Shown here: positions 26,864 to 35,629 of the stretch, in pieces | How the letters are laid out: each line of letters begins with the position of its first letter | Position numbering within the stretch: position 1 is the first letter of the stretch | Assembly (NCBI GenBank): GCA_036280655.1 | Contig: DASUQI010000003.1 | Location: forward strand, 31,294 to 95,293 | Direction of reading: 5' to 3' | Source of the DNA: DASSJM01 sp036280655 | Lineage (GTDB): Bacteria; Actinomycetota; UBA4738; HRBIN12 | Length of the DNA stretch: 64,000 nt | Translations under genes and position numbers: made by a program | The notes under the pieces: generated by a model | The model's input: only the letters and a program-made list of their open reading frames with translations | Told to the model about the DNA's origin: nothing | Database searches by the model: none

Positions 26864-28111
26864 ATGGCACCGCATCCCATGGACCGACGACAGTTCCTCC
26901 GGCGCGCCGGAGGCGCGGCCATCGCGATGCCGAGCCTGACGGCGATCCTGGCCGCCTGCTCGAAGCCGGGCACCTCCGGCGGATCGGGTCCCTCGCCGAG
27001 CACGATCCCGATCGCGACGTACGACAACCCGGTAACGCTCCCGTTCAACCGCGACCCCATTTCCGCGACCACTCCGATCGAGTCGGGGCCGCTCGTCTAC
27101 TACAACTGGGCCGACTACATCTACAAGCACGAGGTCAAGAGGTTCGAGGAGAAGTTCGGCGTCGACGTGGAGATCACCACCTTCAACAACATGGAGGAGG
27201 GCATCGCGAAGGTCGAGAGCGGTCAGGTGCAGCCCGACGTCTTCTTCCCCATCAAGGGGTACCTGCGCCGGTTGGTCCAGAACGACCTGATCCAACCCTT
27301 GCAGCATGAGCTGATCCCCAACATCGAGAACATGTGGCCGGTCTTCTGGCAAGACCCGGGACCGTACTACGATCAGCAGTGGCGATATAGCGTTCCCTAC
27401 GTGACGTACACGTGGGGGGTCGCCTACCGTCGCGATCGCGTGAGCGACGAGGAGCTCGCCGCCCAGGGCTGGGATGCCCTGTGGAACCACGACTATGCGG
27501 GTGAGATCAGCCTGTACGACTCGTACGGGGACACGATCGCCGTCGCCATCCTCCGGAACGGCAGCCTCGACGTGAACACGGACGATCCCGACCTCATCAC
27601 GGCCGCCAAGGATGCGATCCTCCAAACGATCGACGAGAACGGGGCGAAGCTCACGATCAACGGCGTGTACGCCAAGCTACCGGCCGGCGACTACACCGTT
27701 GCCGAGGCCTGGTCGGGCGACATCGTCGGGGCCCAGTGGTATCTGCCTAAGGGCGTGGATTGGGACGTGCTCGGGTACTGGCGTCCGGAGCCGGGAACGA
27801 GCATGACCGACAACGACCTGATCGCGATCCCGACGGGGGCCAAGAATCCTCGCCTGGCCCACGAGTTCATCAACTTCTTCCTCGACGAACGAGTCAGCTA
27901 CGACAACTTCCGGTACTGGAACGGCTACCAGCCACCCCTGACCTCGCTCGACCCGGACAAGCTGATCGCCGACGGGGTTGTGCCGCCGACCCTCCCGATG
28001 GCGGTCGTGAGTCAGGACATGTTCAGGGAGGACCTGACGCCGTACGAGCTGCGGCCGGAGGACGATCAGCTGTGGCAGGCCGCCTGGACCGAGATCAAGG
28101 CGGGTGCCTGA
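26864..28111 (+). CDS. potD: Polyamine-type ABC substrate-binding lipoprotein (PotD/F-like)
   Basis: A 415-residue extracytoplasmic binding protein. Residues 8-17 (RRQFLRRAGG) form a twin-arginine signal, followed by a lipobox ending LAAC (Cys32), so it is exported folded by Tat and lipid-anchored. The mature domain has LVYYNWADYIYKHEVKRFEEKFG, SVPYVTYTWGVAYRRD, AWSGDIVGAQW and NGYQPPLTSL, the PotD/PotF pattern for spermidine, putrescine or related amines. ATG 26864 follows GAGGAGG (26848-26854). The next gene overlaps its end by 8 nt. Confidence 0.9.
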   Translation: MAPHPMDRRQFLRRAGGAAIAMPSLTAILAACSKPGTSGGSGPSPSTIPIATYDNPVTLPFNRDPISATTPIESGPLVYYNWADYIYKHEVKRFEEKFGVDVEITTFNNMEEGIAKVESGQVQPDVFFPIKGYLRRLVQNDLIQPLQHELIPNIENMWPVFWQDPGPYYDQQWRYSVPYVTYTWGVAYRRDRVSDEELAAQGWDALWNHDYAGEISLYDSYGDTIAVAILRNGSLDVNTDDPDLITAAKDAILQTIDENGAKLTINGVYAKLPAGDYTVAEAWSGDIVGAQWYLPKGVDWDVLGYWRPEPGTSMTDNDLIAIPTGAKNPRLAHEFINFFLDERVSYDNFRYWNGYQPPLTSLDPDKLIADGVVPPTLPMAVVSQDMFREDLTPYELRPEDDQLWQAAWTEIKAGA

Positions 28112-29087
28112 GACCATCGCGGAGGCGGCCGGAACCGACGTCGTGACCTCGCGGCGCCATCGGCGGCGCCGCGAGGGTCAGACGGAGCAACCCAGCGGCG
28201 TCTGGTACCCACGCTGGTACTGGCCATCCTTCACCCTTCCCGGCGTTCTGATCCTGGCAGTCCTGTTCGTGCTGCCGGCCTACGTGGTCGTGTCGGTCGC
28301 GTTCGGCACCGTGGACTTCGAAAACTTCGGCCGGCCCGTCCCCTATTACGCGCCGTGGTGGTGGTCGTTCGATACGTTCAATCAGACGCTCAGCCAGTTC
28401 TGGGGAAAGGACGCCATCTACCAGGATGCGCTGATCCGCACGTTCGTCTACGTCTTTGCCGCGTCCGCGATCTGCCTCGTCCTCGGATACGCCGTGGCGT
28501 ACTTCACCGCCCGGAAGGCGACCACCCACAAGGGCCTGCTCCTCATCCTGCTGATCTCGCCCCTGTGGATCAGCTACCTGATGCGCATCTACGCCTGGCA
28601 GGGTCTGCTCGACCGGGGTGGGCCATTCAACATCCTGCTCGGCCCGTTTGGCTTCCGGGACACCGACTTCCTGTCCGGTTTGCCGATCACCGTGATCCTC
28701 GGACTCGTGTACGGCTATATCCCATTCATGATCCTGCCGATCTACGCCTCGCTCGATCGCATCCCGGAGAGCCTGCTCGAGGCGGGCCGCGACCTCGGCG
28801 CAGGCGGTCGTCAGACGTTCTGGCGCGTCACGCTGCCGATGTCCAGGCCCGCGATCCTCACCGGCATCGTCATCGTCACCTTGCCGATGTTCGGCGACTA
28901 CTACACGAACGATCTGCTGGGCACGGCGAGGACGTCGATGTTCGGGAACCTGATCGCCACTCAGAATGAGCTCACCGGCGGCAAAACGAGGATGGCGTCG
29001 CTCGTGCTGATCCTATCCGTCATCGTGCTGCTCCCGATGATGTACTACCTTCGCGAGACCAGGCGCGCCGCGGAGCGTGGCGCGTGA
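28104..29087 (+). CDS. potB: Polyamine-type ABC permease (PotB-like)
   Basis: A 327-residue permease with a cytoplasmic N-terminal extension of about 40 residues and six helices. The ATPase-contacting loop is LLEAGRDLGAGGRQTFWRVTLP (EAA motif). FGDYYTNDLLG and the C-terminal YYLRETRRAAE follow the PotB/HisM-type layout. GTG 28104 overlaps the end of the binding-protein gene and its own stop overlaps the next start (GTGA), so the three genes are co-translated. Confidence 0.9.
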   Translation: MPETIAEAAGTDVVTSRRHRRRREGQTEQPSGVWYPRWYWPSFTLPGVLILAVLFVLPAYVVVSVAFGTVDFENFGRPVPYYAPWWWSFDTFNQTLSQFWGKDAIYQDALIRTFVYVFAASAICLVLGYAVAYFTARKATTHKGLLLILLISPLWISYLMRIYAWQGLLDRGGPFNILLGPFGFRDTDFLSGLPITVILGLVYGYIPFMILPIYASLDRIPESLLEAGRDLGAGGRQTFWRVTLPMSRPAILTGIVIVTLPMFGDYYTNDLLGTARTSMFGNLIATQNELTGGKTRMASLVLILSVIVLLPMMYYLRETRRAAERGA

Positions 29088-29983
29088 GCACGACGCTGGA
29101 GTTGGGTTCCGAGCCCACCCGCGCCCGCGGGTACTTCAAGAACCCATGGCGGAAGCCGCGCGTCCTGCAAGGCATCACGATCGCGTACCTGCTCTGGTCC
29201 ATCCTCCCGGTCGTCATCGCCGTGATCTTCTCGTTCAACGGCGGCCGTTCGCGGATCGCCTGGCAGGGCTTCTCGATGCGGTGGTGGACAGCTGACCCCA
29301 CCGACTCGATCCTCCACGACCCAGAGATGCGGGCGGCGCTCGTCCAGACCTACAGGCTGGCCATCCTCGTGGTGCTGATCTCGGTCCCCATCGGGACGCT
29401 GTTCGCGATCGGGATCGATCGATGGCACGGACGTCCGGCTCGTGGCGCGAACTTCGTCATGTTGCTGTCGTTCGTGGTTCCCGAGATCATCCTCGGCACG
29501 TCCCTGTTCATCCTGTTGACGACGCTGTTGAAGTTCGTGGACCTGGGGACGGAGGCACAGACCCTCGGGCTGGCGGTGTTCCAGGTCAGCTACCCGGCCG
29601 TGATCGTCCGTGCCCGGCTGCTGTCGATCGGGCCCGAGTACGAGGATGCCGCGCTGGACCTGGGCGCGACGCCCAACCAGGCGATCCGCAGAGTCCTGCT
29701 TCCACTCATCGCTCCCGCGATCCTGGCGAGCGTCGCGCTCGTGTTCGCGGACGTCGTGGACGACTTCGTGACCGTGAACGCGCTCTCGGGAGCTGCGAAC
29801 AGCGAGACGGTGGCTCAGAAGATCTACTCGGCCTCGAGGGCCTCCCCGACGCCCGAGGTCAACGCCGCCGCTACCGTCATGCTGGTCACGACCCTGCTGA
29901 TCGTCTCCGTCGGCTTGCTCCTCTACCGACGACTCACGCGCGGCCAGACCGGCGGCGGCGTCGCCGACCTGGCACAGCTCTGA
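29084..29983 (+). CDS. potC: Polyamine-type ABC permease (PotC-like)
   Basis: A 299-residue partner permease with six helices and the EAA loop YEDAALDLGATPNQAIRRVLLPLIAPAI. VFADVVDDFVTVNALSG matches the PotC region downstream. It completes an importer of ATPase, binding protein and two permeases. The GTG start overlaps the stop of potB by 4 nt. The gene is followed within 22 nt by an independent lipoprotein gene with its own -10. Confidence 0.9.
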   Translation: MSTTLELGSEPTRARGYFKNPWRKPRVLQGITIAYLLWSILPVVIAVIFSFNGGRSRIAWQGFSMRWWTADPTDSILHDPEMRAALVQTYRLAILVVLISVPIGTLFAIGIDRWHGRPARGANFVMLLSFVVPEIILGTSLFILLTTLLKFVDLGTEAQTLGLAVFQVSYPAVIVRARLLSIGPEYEDAALDLGATPNQAIRRVLLPLIAPAILASVALVFADVVDDFVTVNALSGAANSETVAQKIYSASRASPTPEVNAAATVMLVTTLLIVSVGLLLYRRLTRGQTGGGVADLAQL

Positions 29984-30005
29984 CGTCCGGCGTTAGCCTG
30001 ACGTG

Positions 30006-30521
30006 GTGAAGCCTCGCCGCCCGGGCGCCATCATCGCGATCTTGCTGACGACGCTCATCGCCGGAACGGCGTGTGCCCGCGAACCCGACCCGTACGGGCC
30101 GCTTCGGCAGAGGACGACCCAGCCGATCCCGGGGACCCTCAGTTTCGTGCTCGAGCCCGTCGGCGACTTCCGCCCATCGTTCGATCCCGATGCGGCGTAC
30201 GCGAACCTGGTCGAGCGCGCGCCGGGCGGGGTGACGATCACGCTCGCCACCGTTCACGACACGGACTTCGGGACCACGTGGGGCCCGGCGTGGGTGCTGT
30301 TCGCGCGCGACATCTGCTTCGCTTCCTCGAAGGGTGACATCGTCTCGCCGGCACGGTCGGGCAACGACGCGTGCGGCAACGCGAACCTGTGGGTGCAGGC
30401 GATCGACGCCGGGGACGGACGCTCCCTCGGCTCGTTCACCGCGTACGACGGCACCACGACCTGGATGCCGGATCGCGAGGGCGACCCCGCTCAGGTCAGC
30501 GGCACCACTCGGTTCCACTGA
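30006..30521 (+). CDS. Small exported protein, possible lipoprotein, hypothetical
   Basis: A 171-residue protein with an N-terminal hydrophobic signal (AIIAILLTTLIAGTAC; the Cys fits only a weak lipobox). The mature part has GTLSFVLEPVGDFRPSFDPDAAY and four or so cysteines/tryptophans but no recognised domain; TAYDGTTTWMP near the end suggests a beta-rich fold. TAGCCT (29994-29999) is 6 nt before GTG 30006, which favours it over GTG 30003. Its end overlaps the convergent binding-protein gene by 31 bp. Confidence 0.62.
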   Translation: MKPRRPGAIIAILLTTLIAGTACAREPDPYGPLRQRTTQPIPGTLSFVLEPVGDFRPSFDPDAAYANLVERAPGGVTITLATVHDTDFGTTWGPAWVLFARDICFASSKGDIVSPARSGNDACGNANLWVQAIDAGDGRSLGSFTAYDGTTTWMPDREGDPAQVSGTTRFH

Positions 30522-31744
30522 TCGAGCCACCGCGCCTGCTCGGCGGGCCCGAACCCGACGAGCATCTGGCCTCCCGCGAACGCTTCCTCCGAGAGGATCG
30601 CGTTCCGAAGGTTCGGCGGCACCGCCCCGTGCCAACGGAAGGAGGGGTCGGCGAACGCGTCCTCGGTCGCGCCGCGGAGCGGGGGCTGGTACCCGTTCCA
30701 CGCGAAATTGTCCATCGCGGTCTCGAAGTCCAAGAGGTGGTCGACGAACGCATGCGCAAGGACAGGGTTCCGTCCGCTCGCGCAGACCGCCGTCAGGTCG
30801 CAGCCCACGACGAGGCCGGGGCCCGACGGTACGCGGTAGCGGAGCTCTCGGGCGACGCGGGCCCCTGCCCCTGGCTCGTACCGATCGGCGTAGCGAGGCG
30901 CCGTCAGGACGTCTCCCGACCACGCCTGGTGCGCGACGAACTCGCCCCGGGGAAGCCCTTCCTCGGCGCCGTCGATCGTGAATCGCAGATCCGCGACGCG
31001 CACGGCCTCCTCGAGGGCGTCCGCGGCCCGCTCGAGGTCCGCTTCGGTCGTTGCCCTGAGGTCCACGACTCCGTCGCGGATGAGCGCCAATGAGAGCGCC
31101 TCCAGGTACGAGTCGTAGACGCCCAGCCGTCCGCGGTATCGGTCGTTCCAGAGGATCGCGAACGGATCTCGAGCATCGGGAGCATCGGTCGACGCGACGA
31201 GATCGTCACGCCAGCCCACCCCGCTCGAATAGACCGTGTACGGGACGGAAAACGCGAGGCCCGGGTCGTAGAAAGGACGGTCAGCTCCCCGGAACCACGA
31301 CCACACGTTCACCACGTTCGGCAGATAGTCGTGGTTCAGCGGGCGCAGGAGCTTCGCGCCGATCAGATCGGGCAAGACGTCGATCGTGGCGAAGAAGACG
31401 TCGAAGTCGGCCCCGGGCTGCTGCAAGCGCGCGATCGCCTCGTCCATCCGTTCGAAGCTTTCGACTTCGATATCGACGTTCGCGTCGGCGAAACGACGAG
31501 TGAAGGCGTGGAGGACCTTCGTCGCCAGGTAGTCCTTCCACTCGTAGATGCGGAGCGTTGCGTCTCGCTCGACCGGCAGACCGCTCTCGAGCGCCGGAAC
31601 CGGCGTGGCGATCGGCTCATGGGGCGCGGTGCGCGTGCACGCGGCGAGGAGCGAACCGAGCGTTGGGATGGATACCGAACCGACCGCCGCGGCGCGCAGA
31701 AACGTCCTGCGGGGGATCCCCGAACGTCCTTCGAGTGGCCGCAT
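30491..31744 (-). CDS. Second PotD-like binding protein, orphan
   Basis: A 417-residue Tat-exported lipoprotein: PRRTFLRAA at residues 11-19 and lipobox SLLAAC with Cys36. The mature domain parallels the potD product at 26864: SVPYTVYSSGVGWRDD, GVYDSYLEALSLALIRDG, AWSGDVL and NGYQPPL. No ATPase or permease gene accompanies it on this strand, so it probably feeds the PotABC complex next door with another substrate. ATG 31744 follows a GGGGAGG-type site and is preferred to the ATG 39 nt upstream. It overlaps the preceding convergent gene by 31 bp. Confidence 0.85.
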   Translation of the reverse strand: MRPLEGRSGIPRRTFLRAAAVGSVSIPTLGSLLAACTRTAPHEPIATPVPALESGLPVERDATLRIYEWKDYLATKVLHAFTRRFADANVDIEVESFERMDEAIARLQQPGADFDVFFATIDVLPDLIGAKLLRPLNHDYLPNVVNVWSWFRGADRPFYDPGLAFSVPYTVYSSGVGWRDDLVASTDAPDARDPFAILWNDRYRGRLGVYDSYLEALSLALIRDGVVDLRATTEADLERAADALEEAVRVADLRFTIDGAEEGLPRGEFVAHQAWSGDVLTAPRYADRYEPGAGARVARELRYRVPSGPGLVVGCDLTAVCASGRNPVLAHAFVDHLLDFETAMDNFAWNGYQPPLRGATEDAFADPSFRWHGAVPPNLRNAILSEEAFAGGQMLVGFGPAEQARWLDQWNRVVPLT

Positions 31745-31893
31745 CCGCCTCCCCTCCCGGGGCCGACGTCTTCGCCCGAGCATACGCCAGTGAGTCCCAG
31801 GCCCCTTCGGGTTCGCTCCGACGCATCTCGATGCGCCGCTCGAAGGCCTGGGACATGGGCGCTCACCCTACGCGAGCCATCTATCGTGGGTCT

Positions 31894-32016
31894 GTGCCCA
31901 ACGGGGTAACGTCGCGGTGGCGTTCGCCGGTGAGCACACCGGCCGGCGAGCACTCGGGCACGATGGAGGGCGCGCTCCGCAGCGTCGCGTTGTCGCCCAG
32001 GTCCTCGAGCGCCTGA
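31894..32016 (+). CDS. Candidate 40-residue leaderless small protein
   Basis: TATCGT (31882-31887) is followed after 6 nt by GTG 31894, the exact arrangement of confirmed-looking leaderless genes in the window. The 40-residue product (MPNGVTSRWRSPVSTPAGEH...) is basic and Ser-rich, with no similarity I recognise. There is no independent evidence of translation, and the frame could be chance in GC-rich DNA. Confidence 0.2.
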   Translation: MPNGVTSRWRSPVSTPAGEHSGTMEGALRSVALSPRSSSA

Positions 32017-32026
32017 ACCTCCGCGG

Positions 32027-32044
32027 TTTGAAGTGCCGTTCAGG
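32027..32044 (+). promoter_or_regulatory. Degenerate copy of the 18-bp palindrome before the crotonase gene
   Basis: TTTGAAGTGCCGTTCAGG keeps the TTTGAA left half and a GTTCAG right half like that of the TetR self-operator at 60869-60884. It lies 55 bp before ATG 32099 and just ahead of a TATCAT hexamer. The match to the three better copies is partial. Confidence 0.3.
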
Positions 32045-32098
32045 CGCCCGTGTATCATGCGCCGCACCCCTAGACCGGGACCGGAGTCTGACGCGGCG

Positions 32099-32935
32099 AT
32101 GAGCAGCGACGTGCACGAGGACGGCCCCGTGCTCTTGTCCGAGGACCTCGGCCCGGTCCGCCGGCTGACGCTCAACCGGCCCGCGTCTCTGAACGCGCTC
32201 AGCAGCGAGCTCATGGAGGCGCTCGACGACGCGTTCGCGGCCGCCGCAGCCAAGGAGACGGTCCGTGTCGTGATCCTTCGCGGGGCCGGTCGCGCCTTCT
32301 GCGCCGGGTACGACCTGAACCAGGACGCGGAAGAGGGCGCGCTGGACGCGGAGGCCTGGCGCGAGGAGCTCCGCCGGGACACCGACCGGCTCCTTCGGAT
32401 CCTGCACCACCCCAAGCCCGTGATCGCGTCGATCCACTCGTACTGCCTGGCCGGCGGAACGGACCTCATGCTCGCGTGCGACCTCGCGGTCGCCGCCGAC
32501 GACGCCTTCTTCGGGTACGTCGACGTCCGGTTCGGCTCCGGCGTCGTGTCGATGCTCCTGCCGTGGGTGGTGGGGGTCCGCGTCGCCAAGGAGCTCATCT
32601 TCACCGGCGAGGACCGCGTGCCCGCCGGCGAGGCGCTGCGGATCGGGCTCGTGAACCGCGTGGTGCCCCGCGAGACGCTCGATGCCGCGACGCTCGAGCT
32701 GGCCGAGGAGATCGCGAAGAACGAGCCGTTCGTCGTCCGCTCGATGAAGGTCTCGATCAACCGAGCCTGGGAGGTCGCCGGCATCGCCGAGGCGCTCGAG
32801 GCGAATCTCGAGCTCGACGTGGAGATCGAGACCGCGAACCTGCCCGCCCGCGACGAGTTCCGCCGCATCACCCAGGAGAAGGGGCTGAAGGCCGCGATCG
32901 CGTGGCGGGACGCGCGGTACCGCGGCGGCGAGTGA
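32099..32935 (+). CDS. Crotonase-fold protein (enoyl-CoA hydratase/isomerase family)
   Basis: A 278-residue crotonase: TLNRPASLNALSSELM, GAGRAFCAGYDL (oxyanion hole), and YCLAGGTDLMLACDLAVAADDAFFGYVDVRFG. In classical enoyl-CoA hydratase the catalytic acids are two glutamates (rat Glu144 and Glu164); here the equivalent places are Asp122 and Asp142, with the same 20-residue spacing. The protein may therefore catalyse isomerisation or another crotonase reaction rather than hydration. ATG 32099 is used; there is no strong ribosome site. The EamA gene follows 8 nt later, suggesting an operon. Confidence 0.85.
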   Translation: MSSDVHEDGPVLLSEDLGPVRRLTLNRPASLNALSSELMEALDDAFAAAAAKETVRVVILRGAGRAFCAGYDLNQDAEEGALDAEAWREELRRDTDRLLRILHHPKPVIASIHSYCLAGGTDLMLACDLAVAADDAFFGYVDVRFGSGVVSMLLPWVVGVRVAKELIFTGEDRVPAGEALRIGLVNRVVPRETLDAATLELAEEIAKNEPFVVRSMKVSINRAWEVAGIAEALEANLELDVEIETANLPARDEFRRITQEKGLKAAIAWRDARYRGGE

Positions 32936-32942
32936 CCCCCGC

Positions 32943-33812
32943 GTGATCTACGGCCTCGCCGCGGCGCTCGGCTGGGGGCTCTCCGACCTGTGGGCCGCGA
33001 TGTCGGGCCGGCGGATCGGCAGCGGACGGACGGTCGTGATCTCGCAGGTCGCTGCGGCGATCGTGATCGGCCTCATCCTGCTCCTCGCGAGGCCGTCGCT
33101 CGACCGGATCCCGACGGTTGCGGGGTGGCTCGTCGTGAACGCGTTCCTGGGGGCGGCCGCGTACGCCACCCTGTATCGGGCGCTCCAGCTCGGCCCGATC
33201 GCCGTCGTCTCGCCGGTGCTCGCGACCTATGCGATCGTCCCGGTCCTGCTGGCGGTCGTGATCCTCGGCGAGTCACTGGACGCGCTCGCTGCGATGGGCG
33301 CCGCGGTCACGATCGCGGGCGCGGTCCTCACCTCGACGGATCTCCGCGAGCTGAGGTCGGAGACGCGAACGAGCGTCCCCGGCCTCCCCTGGGCCGCCGT
33401 GTCGACGCTGCTGTTCGGCGTCGCCACCTACGTGATGGGGTGGTCCGCGCAGGAGGCGGGGTTCCTCCCCTCGCTGTGGTTCGGACGGACCGCCATCGCG
33501 ATCGTCGTGGTCGTCGCCGGGATCGTCGTGTGGGCGCGTTCGCGGAAGCGTGGGGTCAGGGGGGCGGACATGACGACCCGGGCGATCTGGTTCGCGGCGG
33601 CCGTCGGCGTCGCCGAGCTCGCCGGGACGATCGTCTACGCGCGTGGGGCCGAGGTCGGGCTCGTCTCGATCGTGACGGCCGCCTCGGCGACCTATCCGCT
33701 GATCCCGGTGCTCGGCGGTCTCCACCTGCTGCACGAGCGGCTCGCGCCCTCGCAGTACGCGGGGATCGCGCTCGTCGTGGCCGGGCTCGCGACGCTCGGC
33801 CTGGCGGCCTGA
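32943..33812 (+). CDS. EamA/DMT-family permease
   Basis: A 289-residue protein of ten hydrophobic helices in two five-helix EamA repeats; the first contains ALGWGLSDLWAAMSGRRIG and ATYAIVPVLLAVVILGESLD, the second ASATYPLIPVLGGLHLLHERL. The repeats end in the typical GE/ER-containing helix. Drug/metabolite transporters export amino acids or metabolites; no substrate can be assigned. The gene starts 8 nt after the crotonase stop and ends 1 nt before the convergent betA stop. Confidence 0.85.
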   Translation: MIYGLAAALGWGLSDLWAAMSGRRIGSGRTVVISQVAAAIVIGLILLLARPSLDRIPTVAGWLVVNAFLGAAAYATLYRALQLGPIAVVSPVLATYAIVPVLLAVVILGESLDALAAMGAAVTIAGAVLTSTDLRELRSETRTSVPGLPWAAVSTLLFGVATYVMGWSAQEAGFLPSLWFGRTAIAIVVVVAGIVVWARSRKRGVRGADMTTRAIWFAAAVGVAELAGTIVYARGAEVGLVSIVTAASATYPLIPVLGGLHLLHERLAPSQYAGIALVVAGLATLGLAA

Positions 33813-33813
33813 G

Positions 33814-35481
33814 TCAGCCCGCGGCCGGCCGGCGTTCGTGCCGGTAGAACCCGACCTGCTCGGCGGGCAGAGGCGTGGCGCCGAGGATCAGGTCCGCCGC
33901 CTTCTCGGCCACCATCATCACCGGCGCGTAGATGTTGCCGTTCGGCACGTAGGGGAAGACCGAGGCGTCGACGACGCTCAGCCCCTCCACGCCGTGCACC
34001 CGCATCGTGGCCGGATCGACGACCGACATCGCGTCCGTGCCCATCTTGGCCGTACACGAGGGGTGGAGCGCCGTTTCGCCGTCGCGGGCGACCCACTCGA
34101 GGATCTGCTCGGGGGTCCCGACCGACGGGCCGGGCGAGAGCTCGCCCCCGTTGAACGGCGCCATCGCCGGCTGGTTGAGGATATTCCGGGCGACGCCGAT
34201 CGCCTCGACCCACTCGCGCCGGTCGGTCTCGGTAGACAGGTAGTTGAACCGCAGGGCCGGGTGGACGCGCGGGTCGGCGCTCACCGCCTTCACGGTGCCG
34301 CGGGCATCCGAGTACATCGGGCCGATGTGGACCTGGTACCCGTGACCGCCTTCGGGCGCCGAGCCGTCGTACCGGACGGCGACCGGGAGGAAATGGAACA
34401 TCAGGTTCGGGTACGCGACATCCTCGTTGCTCCGAGCGAACCCGCCGCCCTCGAAGTGGTTCGTCGCCCCGGGTCCGCTCCGGAAGAACAGCCAGCGGAA
34501 GCCGATCCACGGCCGGTACCGCCACTTGAGGTACGGCGCCATCGAGACCGGCTGCGTGCACGCGTACTGGACGTAGACCTCGAGATGGTCCTGGAGGTTC
34601 TCGCCGACGCCGGGCAGGTCCTGGACGACGTCGATGCCGAGCGCGCGGAGCTCGTCCGCGCCGCCGATGCCCGAGAGCTGGAGCGTCTGCGGCGTGTTGA
34701 TCGCGCCGCCGCACACGATCACGTGCCCGGCGTCGACCTGCTGCGGTGCGCCCCGGCGCCGGCGGACCTCGACGCCGACGGCCCGGGTCCCGTCGAACAT
34801 GATCCGGTTCACGAACGCCCGCGTCCGGATCTCGAGGTTCGGGCGGCGCTCCACCGGGTGCAGGTAGGCGCCGGCCGCGGACAGGCGGCGGCCGCGGTGG
34901 ACGTTGCGGTCGAACGGCGCGAACCCCTCCTGGCGGTAGCCGTTCACGTCGTCGGTGAGCTCGTAGCCGGCCTGCTGGACCGCCTCGAAGAACGCGCCGA
35001 ACAGTGGGTTCGTGGCGGGTCCGCGTTCGAGCACGAGCGGGCCGTCGTGGCCGCGGCGCTCGTCGTCGCGTTCGGCTGCGAGCGCGTTCTCCATCCGCTT
35101 GAAGTAGGGGAGGCAGTGCGCGTAGTCCCAGCTCTGCATGCCGGGATCTGCGGCCCAGCGCTCGTAGTCGAGCGGGTTCCCCCGCTGGAAGATCATCCCG
35201 TTGATGCTGCTCGAGCCGCCGAGGATCTTGCCGCGAGCGTGGTAGACGCGGCGTCCGTTCATGTGCGGCTCGGGCTCGGACTCGTACTTCCAGTCGTAGA
35301 AGCGGTTGCCGATCGGGAAGGTGAGGGCGGCCGGCATGTGGATGTACACGTCCCACGGGTAATCCGGGCGCCCGGCCTCGAGCACGAGGACGCGGTTCGA
35401 GGGGTCGGCGGATAGGCGGTTCCCGAGCGCGCAGCCCGCCGAGCCGCCGCCCACGATGACGAAGTCGTACCGGGACGCCAT
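33814..35481 (-). CDS. betA: Choline dehydrogenase (GMC oxidoreductase)
   Basis: A 555-residue FAD enzyme oxidising choline to betaine aldehyde and probably on to betaine. FAD-binding FVIVGGGSAGCALGNRLS opens the protein; HARGKILGGSSSINGMIFQRGN is the first GMC signature, GGAINTPQTLQLSGIG the second, and the catalytic HPSCTAKMG and NIYAPVMMVAEKAADLI the C-terminal ones. The length and sequence match BetA closely. ATG 35481 is chosen because CAGACT (minus strand, 35490-35495) lies 8 nt upstream. It is divergent from the ProVWX importer, 148 bp away, consistent with a shared choline/betaine function. Confidence 0.92.
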   Translation of the reverse strand: MASRYDFVIVGGGSAGCALGNRLSADPSNRVLVLEAGRPDYPWDVYIHMPAALTFPIGNRFYDWKYESEPEPHMNGRRVYHARGKILGGSSSINGMIFQRGNPLDYERWAADPGMQSWDYAHCLPYFKRMENALAAERDDERRGHDGPLVLERGPATNPLFGAFFEAVQQAGYELTDDVNGYRQEGFAPFDRNVHRGRRLSAAGAYLHPVERRPNLEIRTRAFVNRIMFDGTRAVGVEVRRRRGAPQQVDAGHVIVCGGAINTPQTLQLSGIGGADELRALGIDVVQDLPGVGENLQDHLEVYVQYACTQPVSMAPYLKWRYRPWIGFRWLFFRSGPGATNHFEGGGFARSNEDVAYPNLMFHFLPVAVRYDGSAPEGGHGYQVHIGPMYSDARGTVKAVSADPRVHPALRFNYLSTETDRREWVEAIGVARNILNQPAMAPFNGGELSPGPSVGTPEQILEWVARDGETALHPSCTAKMGTDAMSVVDPATMRVHGVEGLSVVDASVFPYVPNGNIYAPVMMVAEKAADLILGATPLPAEQVGFYRHERRPAAG

Positions 35482-35629
35482 CGGAGCACAGTCTGCCGCA
35501 TCGGGCCGCTCAGCGCGCCCGGTGGCAGGCTGCCTTGCACGGTTCGACCGCTCGGGGTCATGATGCGCACCGGACGCGCCCGCGGGCGCGTGGGCGGGCG
35601 CCGAGCCCGTCCGGTCGGGGAGGATCCGA

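Larger units (their letters stand above)
31745..32098. other. 354-bp intergenic region between divergent genes
   Basis: Between the orphan binding protein (leftward) and the crotonase (rightward). It holds a possible small leaderless frame (31894-32016), and a degenerate copy of the 18-bp palindrome (32027-32044) followed by TATCAT (32053-32058), which could be the crotonase promoter. I see no RNA gene, repeat or mobile element. Long frames across it in other phases look like high-GC noise. Confidence 0.5.

Noticed and set aside
35530..35560. A GGTTCGACC stretch resembling a tRNA T-loop
   Set aside because: No acceptor, D or anticodon stem can be formed around it; I find no tRNA in the window.
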